A stretch of DNA of 33,777 nt from an uncultured Nitrospira sp. (GTDB lineage: Bacteria > Nitrospirota > Nitrospiria > Nitrospirales > Nitrospiraceae). The stretch covers positions 1 through 33,777 of the forward strand of contig CABVRV010000038.1 in the NCBI GenBank assembly GCA_902500755.1. The letters are read 5' to 3'. The notes under the pieces were generated by a model. The model was not told the DNA's origin. It was given only the letters and a program-made list of their open reading frames with translations, and did not search any database. Every line of letters begins with the position of its first letter. Position 1 is the first letter of the stretch. The position numbers were made by a program, and so were the translations under genes. Below are positions 1 to 6,263 of this stretch, piece after piece.

Positions 1-16
1 GCCGGGTTACAAAAAG

Positions 17-53
17 AAGCCTGCTGGTGAAAGCCAGCAGGCTTTCTTATTTT
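17..53 (+). terminator. Rho-independent terminator, repeat copy 1
   Basis: An 11-bp perfect stem (17-27 pairs with 34-44) closes a 6-base loop and is followed by a T-rich tract to 53. It would end a transcript entering from before the window. It is preceded by the 9-base string GCCGGGTTA, which also precedes the similar hairpin at 711-738, so both look like copies of one element. Confidence 0.8.
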
Positions 54-149
54 GTGTAATCCATTGCAGCGTCCAGAAGAAAGTCGAAGGGGTTTATCCG
101 CAGGCGGTAAGCACGACAGGGCTGTCTGCTTGTGGCGAGAGGTTGATTT

Positions 150-163
150 AGTGTATATACGCT
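150..163. promoter_or_regulatory. Putative brnTA operator and -10 region
   Basis: AGTGTATATACGCT is palindromic except for one base pair and ends three bases before the brnT start codon. TATATA at 154-159 can serve as a -10 element; a weak -35 candidate TTGTGG lies at 130-135 with an 18-base spacer. BrnTA systems are known to be autoregulated by BrnA, so a BrnA-bound dyad here is expected. The assignment rests on position and symmetry only. Confidence 0.45.
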
Positions 164-165
164 AG

Positions 166-458
<293 letters not shown>

Positions 459-710
459 TTTTTCAGATATCCCTGAGCTGCCGGATGAACAACTGAAGCG
501 AATGCGTCGGATCGGGCGCCCTGCCACGGGAATGGCCAAACAATTGATTGCAATTCGCCTGTCCCCACGTCTCCTGGCTGCCTTGAGACAGATGGCTGCG
601 AAGCGGGGAAAGCCCTACCAGACTCTGATTCATGAGCTGCTGGAGAAGGCTGTTTCGCAGGCAGCGTGAAGCAGTGGCAAGACCGCAGAGGTCTCGCCGG
701 GTTATAAAAT

Positions 711-747
711 GGCCCGCTGGTCACAAAGTCAGCGGGCTCTTCTCTTT
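711..747 (+). terminator. Rho-independent terminator, repeat copy 2
   Basis: Stem 712-719 pairs with 730-737 around a short loop and is followed by TCTTCTCTTTTTC. It ends the brnTA unit. Like the hairpin at 17-44 it is preceded by GCCGGGTTA (696-704), and its stem differs from that copy by a compensatory T-A to C-G change. Confidence 0.75.
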
Positions 748-801
748 TTCTTTCCCCGACCGTGACTTCTTAGACTGAAAAGCATAAGCTTTGTCCCCGT
801 C

Positions 802-1346
802 GTGAGCGATGAACTCATCATACTCAAATCGGTCATGTCGCGTTTGGAGGCTGCCGGTATCCCGTACATGCTCACCGGATCCATGGCAGCCAACTTCTAT
901 GCAACCCCTCGGATGACACGTGACATCGACGTCGTGATCGAACTGAGAGAGGCGGAGGTGAACGCGTCGTGACTCTCTTCCGGGACGAGTATTATGTCAA
1001 TCGAGACATGGTTGAGCAGGCTGTCAAAAGCCGGTCCATGTTCAACATAATTCACAACGCGCTCGTGGTGAAAGTTGATTGTGTGGTCCGAAAAGACAGT
1101 GAGTATCGCCGTGAAGAATTCGCCCGGCGACGTCGCCTGATCATCGATGGTGAGCCAGTTACGATCGTGGCTCCTGAAGATCTCATTCTCTCGAAGCGAG
1201 AGTGGGCCAAGGAAAGTCATAGTCAGCTGCAACTCGACGACGTGCGGAATCTGCTTAGGTCTGTGAAGGACCTCGATCGCACCTATCTGAACCAGTGGGT
1301 GGATCGCTTGGGGTTAGCGGCAGTCTATCGTGAAGTGCAGTCATGA
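802..1346 (+). pseudogene. AbiEii-like nucleotidyltransferase, frameshifted
   Basis: Frame one (GTG 802 to TGA 970-972) reads LEAAGIPYMLTGSMAANFY and then RMTRDIDVVIEL. This is the nucleotidyltransferase core with the GS motif and the D-x-D metal ligands seen in small AbiEii/DUF6036-type proteins. A second frame from about 957 continues with ERVVTLFRDEYYVNRDMV, then SRSMFNIIH, VKVDCVV and VAPEDLILSKREWA, ending at 1346. Adding one G in GAGGTGAACGCG (to GTGGAA) joins the halves into one protein of about 180 residues (EVERVVTLF). Such proteins act as toxins or tRNA-modifying enzymes in some type IV toxin-antitoxin systems. The specific role here is unknown. The start is uncertain because no ribosome site is evident. 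Confidence 0.8.
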
Positions 1347-1618
1347 AGGATACGTCAGCCGATATGGAGGAACGCTATCGCGCCATGCTCATGCAGCGGA
1401 CGGGAGAAGAACGTCTGAAAATGGGGTGCGCCATGCGAGACACGGCACGGGCATTCGTGGAAGCGTCCCTGCGGGAGCAAAACCCGCAGGTCACGGAGAC
1501 AGACATCCGCAAGGGCCTCTTTCTTCGCTTCTACGGACACGAATTTGATGCCTCAACGTGCGCCAAGATTCTCTCCGCGATCGAACAAGCAGCGTCTCTG
1601 CGGAATAATGGATTCTGA
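1343..1618 (+). CDS. Small conserved protein coupled to nucleotidyltransferase
   Basis: 91 residues starting at an ATG that overlaps the stop of the preceding gene (ATGA), so the two are translationally coupled. It is mostly helical and charged: RYRAMLMQRTGEERLKMG, then a segment resembling DTARAFVEASLREQNPQVTE and LFLRFYGHEFD. I know this kind of sequence as a frequent neighbour of AbiEii-like nucleotidyltransferases but cannot name a family. The coupling suggests it is the partner (possibly the neutralising or regulatory half) of that gene. There is no signal peptide and no membrane segment. Confidence 0.75.
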   Translation: MKDTSADMEERYRAMLMQRTGEERLKMGCAMRDTARAFVEASLREQNPQVTETDIRKGLFLRFYGHEFDASTCAKILSAIEQAASLRNNGF

Positions 1619-1636
1619 CCTATTCCCTCCCATCCT

Positions 1637-1666
1637 TTGACTCACCATCGTGCGGTCATGTAGTAT
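1637..1666 (+). promoter_or_regulatory. mazEF promoter
   Basis: TTGACT at 1637-1642 and TAGTAT at 1661-1666 are separated by 18 bases. The -10 element overlaps the left end of the 19-bp palindrome at 1663-1681, placing the operator over the transcription start, as expected for an autoregulated toxin-antitoxin operon. Confidence 0.65.
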
Positions 1667-1681
1667 CTACGTCGTAGATAC
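1663..1681. promoter_or_regulatory. Perfect 19-bp palindromic operator of mazEF
   Basis: GTATCTACG, one central T, then CGTAGATAC: nine perfect base pairs of dyad symmetry ending 19 bases before the mazE ATG. An AbrB-fold MazE dimer, alone or with MazF, is the natural ligand. The symmetry is seen directly; the ligand is inferred. Confidence 0.75.
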
Positions 1682-1700
1682 AGCATGGGGAGACGCACGA

Positions 1701-1943
1701 ATGAAGACGACGGCCCAAAAATGGGGAAATAGTCTAGCAATCCGGGTACCCAAGCGAGTCGCCGAAGAGGCAGGGCTTCGGGAGAAGGATACTGTGGAGA
1801 TTGAGGTGCGAAAGGGCACGCTGATCGTGCGGCCGCATCTGCGGAGAGTCTATCGATTGGAAGACCTGTTGAAACGTATCACGCCTCGCAATGTGCATGA
1901 TGAAATCGATTTCGGCGGGCCTGTCGGTCGAGAGGCGTTGTAG
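1701..1943 (+). CDS. mazE: MazE-type antitoxin (AbrB/SpoVT fold)
   Basis: 80 residues. The N-terminal swapped-hairpin DNA-binding domain is clear: KWGNSLAIRVPKRVAEEAGL, then DTVEIEVRKGTLIVRP (residues about 6-50). The C-terminal tail (YRLEDLLKRITPRNVHDEIDFG) is the usual segment that wraps the toxin, and the DFG near its end is common in MazE tails. ATG 1701 was chosen because the AbrB domain begins there; the upstream in-frame extension would run through the promoter and operator. It overlaps mazF by one base. It binds MazF and represses from the palindrome just upstream. Confidence 0.92.
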   Translation: MKTTAQKWGNSLAIRVPKRVAEEAGLREKDTVEIEVRKGTLIVRPHLRRVYRLEDLLKRITPRNVHDEIDFGGPVGREAL

Positions 1944-2320
1944 TGAGCCGGCGCGCCTATGTGCCGGATCGTGGCGATATTGTCTGGCTGCAGTTTAATC
2001 CCCAAGCGGGTCACGAACAAGCAGGACATCGCCCGGCACTTGTTTTGTCTCCAGCTAGCTACAATCAGCTTAGCGGGCTGATGCTATGTTGTCCGATGAC
2101 CAGCCACAAGAAGGGCTATCCTTTCGAAGTCGTCGTCACGGACGCGCCGGACCAGATGAGCGTTGTCCTTGCTGATCAGGTAAAGAGCCTCGACTGGAAA
2201 GTCAGAAAGGCTGTCAAGAAGGGGACGGCGTCGAGCGATGTGATTGCAGAGACCTTGAGCAAACTCCAAGCCCTCCTCTACAGTGTCAATACCCATGGGC
2301 CGTTCTTGTCCCGCACATGA
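1943..2320 (+). CDS. mazF: MazF-type endoribonuclease toxin
   Basis: 125 residues with the MazF/PemK signature: RGDIVWLQFNPQAGHEQAGH at about 11-30, RPALVLSP, CCPMTSHKKGYPFEV and VLADQVKSLDWKVRKA. The conserved Arg of the first strand and the Thr/Ser of the TSHKKG loop form the usual RNA-cleaving site. It starts with GTG, sharing one base with the mazE stop (TAGTG), so it is translationally coupled. Length and motifs are complete, so unlike brnT this toxin looks active. Confidence 0.92.
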   Translation: MSRRAYVPDRGDIVWLQFNPQAGHEQAGHRPALVLSPASYNQLSGLMLCCPMTSHKKGYPFEVVVTDAPDQMSVVLADQVKSLDWKVRKAVKKGTASSDVIAETLSKLQALLYSVNTHGPFLSRT

Positions 2321-2615
2321 CGTTCCGCAGTTCGATTGCAGTGATTGCAGAAGGACGGCAAGTATTCGCCAGGCCGCTGTCGATGGACGCATCGAGCTCG
2401 CATCTACGGTCTTGGTCGACACGCTGGAGTCGTACGTCGAGTTGGTGTTGAATGCACTCGACCATCCAGAGGCCTTGGTGACGGATCTCAGTACGATTAG
2501 TGACTTTGGGTTAGATGACGACGAGCGCTCTGCCGCAAGCGACAGGTTAGGGGTAGCTTTGTCGGATGATGACTATGTGTATGAAATCGCGCGGCGTCTT
2601 CGTCATCAGGCGTAA
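2295..2615 (+). CDS. Small Cys-containing hypothetical protein
   Basis: About 106 residues from ATG 2295; a GTG at 2283 gives four more. It overlaps the end of mazF. The N-terminus has a cysteine cluster (C-x8-C-x2-C within PAHDVPQFDCSDCRR) that could bind a metal. The rest is acidic and helical (SYVELVLNALDHPEALVTD) with no membrane segment. I do not recognise a family. The overlap places it in the mazEF transcript, so it may be an accessory or simply a following cassette gene. Confidence 0.6.
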   Translation: MGRSCPAHDVPQFDCSDCRRTASIRQAAVDGRIELASTVLVDTLESYVELVLNALDHPEALVTDLSTISDFGLDDDERSAASDRLGVALSDDDYVYEIARRLRHQA

Positions 2616-2685
2616 GGGCAAGTGACCACGAATTAGATTCTAGCGACGATTGAACAGGGGAGGCATCGGGAGCATTCCCTCCCGA

Positions 2686-3045
2686 GTGTCAGTGGCAAGT
2701 GTGGCGTTTAACGAAGTGGAATTCAAACGGATCGAGCAGACGGTCGGTGTCTTCTGTGTCAAGCACAGTCCGGCACATCTCAAAGACAAGCTACGGTTGG
2801 AATATGTCGTCAAAGGGCACGACGTCGTGATTGTCGAGCGGCGGCCTCGGTGGGATAACGAGACCGAGTGGACAGAATCGCCGGTGGCGAAACTCAAGTT
2901 CATTCGATCGGCAAACAAATGGCGATTGTACTGGATGCGGGCTGATATGAAATGGCATGAATATCCGGGGCTCTCATCAAGCCATCGGCTCGAGGACCTG
3001 GTGCAAGAAGTCGACGACGACCCGCTGGCCTGTTTTTTCGGCTGA
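2686..3045 (+). CDS. DUF3024 family protein
   Basis: The core pattern matches DUF3024: KDKLRLEYVVKGHDVVIVER, RPRWD, SPVAKLKFIRSANKWRLYW and MRADMKWHEYP. This is a small basic protein of unknown function often found in accessory DNA. GTG 2686 gives 119 residues and fits the family start; the frame is open back to a TTG at 2650. A small inverted repeat (CGGGAG, then CTCCCG at 2667-2684) sits just ahead of the GTG and could occlude its initiation site. No catalytic motif is evident. Confidence 0.75.
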   Translation: MSVASVAFNEVEFKRIEQTVGVFCVKHSPAHLKDKLRLEYVVKGHDVVIVERRPRWDNETEWTESPVAKLKFIRSANKWRLYWMRADMKWHEYPGLSSSHRLEDLVQEVDDDPLACFFG

Positions 3046-3130
3046 GCCCGATAAGCAATTTAACCGCCGGTTTTGAGGAATGTTGGATTAGAAAGCTTGA
3101 CCCTGTTATCCGAGGAAGACTTGTAGGTTA

Positions 3131-3948
3131 ATGATTCAACCAACTCGTTTTGCCGAGTTTAATATTGTCGCTGTTTCGGGAGGTCAACTGCACAGAGTCG
3201 CGAAGGTTGTGTTTCAAAAACGTGACGGAAGTATTTTTGTAATGTTTCCATCGTTTGCCCACAATGAGGGATTTGTCGGCGAACTTTCGATGAAGGCAGG
3301 CGCACAGAGTGCGAGCTACGGACTCGCCGAGTCCGGGAAAGTAGCAGGTCATCTTGTGAAGTACTCGCATCATCCAGACGGCAAAGCCCACTTTTCACAA
3401 GATGGCCTAGAAGAACGGAAATCAAGAGACAATCCGTTCCTTTGGATCATTGGCAACCTAACATGTTTACAATTCAGGTGGAGGGTCTTGATAATTTTGC
3501 TCCTCCGAGCGTGAATGATAAAACTCCAGCTTTGTTCTTGAAGATCGAGGGAAATCCAAGGGGCATTAAAATAGTCGGGCGTTGGTATCCACTCGACAGA
3601 TTGAATACCGCAGATGAAGGGCAGTCTTTTCCTGCGGCAATTTCGGTGGCATTCCCAGATCGAAGGATAGTCATCGGTTGGTTGGTTGCACCGCCATTTG
3701 GAACACCATACAGCCAGTTCGGCCTTTTTATGGTTCCAGAGGAAATGGCTCCGTTATCGACAGCAGACGATCCGTGCTTGATCTTTCTTGGCGGATTCGA
3801 CCCATCAGATATTGCGTTAGACCATTCCAAAGAGACATCCTTTCTAGTTCTCAAGTATCCTTGTTCGAATCCCATTGAACTCAGAGCGTCCATTGGCTCT
3901 ATTGATTTCACACTAAGGGAGAAAAATGACGTTCTAAACATGCGGTGA
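3131..3948 (+). pseudogene. Conserved hypothetical protein, frameshifted
   Basis: Two overlapping frames appear to be one gene. The first (ATG 3131) reads MIQPTRFAEFNIVAVSGGQL and later VKYSHHPDGKAHFSQDG, after which homology-like character is lost. The second frame, read from about 3409, gives RTEIKRQSVPLDHWQPNMFT and then a beta-rich C-terminus with a PLDRL region and a long run ending in LNMR at 3948. Joining them with one added base near 3407-3409 gives about 272 residues. I recognise the first half only as a conserved hypothetical of unknown function. It is cytosolic, with no signal peptide and no membrane helix. If the break is real, the gene is dead. Confidence 0.65.
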
Positions 3949-4262
3949 TCAGAAGTCCTGTGGTGACGGTCAGCTTGTTAGTGATTGTGTAGGCAAAGCA
4001 GCGGACTCAGAAGTCGCGGGTCGGTGTCCATAAGAGACCCCTCAGCTTAGAAGGCTGATTGTAAATTTTCAAATATATTGATAAATCAGCTACTAAAATA
4101 CGTGATTTGAGCAGAAGTGGAAGAGGAGGACACCGTTAGCCAACTTTTTTATCCAAATTGTGTCCAAAACAATTGCCTCACTATGAATGACATTCGGACC
4201 ACTACCAGTTTCTCGTATGATAGAATCCTGCTCGGCCTCAATATGCCACTCATGAGCAACTG
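3949..4262. other. AT-rich intergenic stretch
   Basis: 314 bases without a convincing gene. It contains a small hairpin TCAGC-TTAGAAG-GCTGA (about 4045-4061) followed by a T-poor tail, and a markedly AT-rich block at 4060-4110 that contrasts with the flanks. A 77-codon - strand frame (4326-4093) crosses into the next gene and is not convincing. The base composition suggests a junction between separately acquired pieces. Confidence 0.4.
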
Positions 4263-4880
4263 ATGAGACAAAAATCAAAGAAAGAGCGAGGTCTCTACTC
4301 ACGCGTCTGGAGCAACGGTGTAACAATGTGGTACATCCGATGTATGGTCGACGGACAATACAGGAGATTCGGCCCGTTTGGATCCAAGGAGCTCGCCACA
4401 GAGATCTACACCAAAATGAAGACGCTCAATAGCCTTGGTATGCCGGTTCCTAATGAAAAACCACGGCTGATCTTTCAAACGATGCCTCCCATAGAATATG
4501 GAGAATGTTTATATTTTATCCAGTCTGGGACGGGGGGACCGGTGAAGATCGGCTATACAAAACAGCTGGCCACTCGCCTCAAAGCCATTCATAAGATGAA
4601 TGGCGGCAGTGTACGATTTCTTGGAGCCCTAGCTGGAACGCGTGAAGATGAAAAACGCTTTCATGAGAGGTATAGTGGCGATCGGCTCCATGGGGAATGG
4701 TTTCGATTGGGTCCAGAGATACTGTTGTTTTTATGCGGCGCTGGGATGAAACCTACAATTGCCGTTGAAGCCACAACCGAACTTCTTAATACTTTTCATC
4801 TACATCTGACCAATACAGACCATAAAATCGCACCGCTTCTTCCTAATCAATCGGAACCACAAACTCCTTCGATGAAATAG
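4263..4880 (+). CDS. GIY-YIG-like (T5orf172/MUG113) protein with integrase-like N-terminus
   Basis: 205 residues. Residues about 9-55 (GLYSRVWSNGVTMWYIRCMV, then YRRFGPFGSKELATEIY) resemble the Arm-type N-terminal DNA-binding domain of tyrosine integrases. Residues about 80-150 carry the MUG113/T5orf172 branch of GIY-YIG nucleases: CLYFIQSG, GPVKIGYT, ATRLKAIH, a Glu in TREDEKRFHERY, and HGEWFRLG. The KIGYT strand, the Arg in the following helix and the later Glu are the expected active-site elements. The tail (residues 150-205) is unassigned. The product may be a DNA nuclease targeted by the N-terminal domain. The fusion is inferred from pattern alone. The ribosome site is weak. Confidence 0.7.
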   Translation: MRQKSKKERGLYSRVWSNGVTMWYIRCMVDGQYRRFGPFGSKELATEIYTKMKTLNSLGMPVPNEKPRLIFQTMPPIEYGECLYFIQSGTGGPVKIGYTKQLATRLKAIHKMNGGSVRFLGALAGTREDEKRFHERYSGDRLHGEWFRLGPEILLFLCGAGMKPTIAVEATTELLNTFHLHLTNTDHKIAPLLPNQSEPQTPSMK

Positions 4881-4922
4881 GGACTGGCCGGAGTATGGAC
4901 CTGTTGACTGGGCACCAGGAGC

Positions 4923-5114
4923 TCAAAGCAGGGTCTTGCACTCATAAATCAAGCCACGCATTTTCTTGAATTCACCCCACAATTCCTTGCGTAACTCGTG
5001 AATCTCGCGGCGAATACCTGAATGACCTTTGGCCACTTGGCGGATGTCGTTATCGAGAGCCTCAGCGACAATTCCTAAATGCCTCTTGATCTCTTCAGCT
5101 TGCGCATCGTTCAT
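4923..5114 (-). CDS. Short coiled-coil hypothetical protein
   Basis: 63 residues, highly charged and helical (EEIKRHLGIVAEALDNDIRQ, then EIHELRKELWGEFKKMRGLI). It resembles the N-terminal half of a family of roughly 100-residue coiled-coil proteins, so it may be C-terminally truncated. It overlaps the end of the preceding - strand gene by 20 bases, implying co-transcription. No function can be assigned. Confidence 0.5.
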   Translation of the reverse strand: MNDAQAEEIKRHLGIVAEALDNDIRQVAKGHSGIRREIHELRKELWGEFKKMRGLIYECKTLL

Positions 5115-5676
5115 AGGCCGCTGGTTTAGCCGGATCGAAAGGAAAATGCAATGTGCCGTTCGAGCACACGAAAAGGGGAGCCTTTGCTTTTGATCGGTTA
5201 AACTTCAGACTCCGCTTCTCCATGTGATTGCTGTCATTCCTGATTTTCGACTTGTGGAGGCCAACCGTCTGGATCGCGGCGTGTACCCGCTGATACGCGC
5301 GCACCGTGGCGGGCGGTGGACCATCGCAGGCGTCCTGAATGGAGTCGTGATGCGCGTCGTTCAGATTCTGCTGCAGCTCGGCTAGCTCCGTCTGGCGTTC
5401 CGCAAGCTGCCGCTCGCGCCAGAAACTGACTGTGGGATCATAGCGGAGCGCTTCGGGAACATTATCTTCAGCTTGGTTTGGCAGGGATCCGAGATCGATG
5501 GCGCATAGGCGCGGGTGCGTATACCGCCAGCTCAGCCCGATGTGGCGCATACGCTGGAAAATCAGTTCATAGACGGACGTCAGGCCTGCACGATGTTGGG
5601 GTGTATGGGGCGGCCCTACTCGGATGCTACGAAAGAATCGACGGAGGATCGGATCGTCGAACAGAGGCGAAGGCAA
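5095..5676 (-). CDS. Hypothetical protein, unknown family
   Basis: 193 residues from a TTG; the frame is open further upstream into the 3' end of the membrane gene at 5627-5869. It has a basic N-terminus (FDDPILRRFFRSIRVG), a middle helical stretch likely to form a short coiled coil (RERQLAERQTELAELQQNLN, about residues 88-107), and a basic C-terminal part. Codon use is consistent with a real gene, but no family is recognised and the start is uncertain. There are no membrane segments. Confidence 0.5.
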   Translation of the reverse strand: MPSPLFDDPILRRFFRSIRVGPPHTPQHRAGLTSVYELIFQRMRHIGLSWRYTHPRLCAIDLGSLPNQAEDNVPEALRYDPTVSFWRERQLAERQTELAELQQNLNDAHHDSIQDACDGPPPATVRAYQRVHAAIQTVGLHKSKIRNDSNHMEKRSLKFNRSKAKAPLFVCSNGTLHFPFDPAKPAAYERCAS

Positions 5677-5869
5677 TCGGTAAATGAGTGACTTGGGCCC
5701 ACGACAGCATCGTGAACTCCTGTCCGACCCCGAACGATTGGATCAGCAGGAAGAAACCGAAGCTGAGAGCAATGATGCCGGGCCAGATCATCGAGAGAGA
5801 GCCAAGAGCGAAGATGAACACCATCGCGGCCACTGTGTCGTGGGCAAGCTGGCTTTTGGCTGTGAGCAT
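5627..5869 (-). CDS. Small two-helix membrane protein
   Basis: 80 residues with two hydrophobic helices, about residues 13-31 (VAAMVFIFALGSLSMIWPG) and 32-48 (IIALSFGFFLLIQSFGV). A strong purine-rich site (AGGAAAGGGGAGAG) precedes the ATG at 5869. The C-terminal tail overlaps the start of the next - strand gene. It is a probable inner-membrane protein of unknown role. Confidence 0.6.
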   Translation of the reverse strand: MLTAKSQLAHDTVAAMVFIFALGSLSMIWPGIIALSFGFFLLIQSFGVGQEFTMLSWAQVTHLPIAFASVRRSDPPSILS

Positions 5870-6263
5870 ACTCTCCCCTTTCCTGGCTTGCTCTTTGCTG
5901 AAACACGCGAGCAGTGTGGGATGTATTATTCGTAGGATAGCTCCTGAGGAGTCCTAATTAGCAACAGAGAAAAAGACCTAGTAAAGGGTAGGGCTATTGC
6001 CAGGGTGGCAATTGATACAGTTCGACGTCAACACCGAAGCCGATCTGTGCCTGCCACAAGCTGCCGACGTGATTCATCACTCAGATCGGTGAGCGATTCC
6101 GCCGTAAATACCGCTGGTTCTTACGTTCTTGACCCGTGCGCGATGTGAAGTGTGAGGCGCAAGAAGGATTGCTGCCGCGCGCACCCTGCTCCTGATTGCA
6201 CAAAAGAACCGCAAGGCGCTTGTCGATGTTGCGTAGTAAGAGCTGGCAGCAGTAGGAAAAGCC
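5870..6263. other. Intergenic region with two inverted-repeat structures
   Basis: 394 bases without a gene I can support. 5933-5956 forms TAGGA, a three-base bulge, CTCC, a TGA loop, GGAG and TCCTA, a hairpin upstream of the small membrane gene. 6040-6047 (CCGATCTG) is perfectly complementary to 6082-6089, and the segment between holds the palindrome GTGATTCATCAC (6069-6080). The - strand frames here are shadows without ribosome sites. Confidence 0.4.

Noticed and set aside
3862-3875. tRNA-like TTCGAATCCC string
   Set aside because: No acceptor or anticodon stems surround it, and it lies within the coding frame of the 3131-3948 gene. No tRNA or rRNA was found anywhere in the window.
4093-4326. 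77-codon - strand frame reading HEWHIEAEQDSIIRETGSG
   Set aside because: Composition looks protein-like, but it has no ribosome site, begins inside the GIY-YIG gene and shows no family features.
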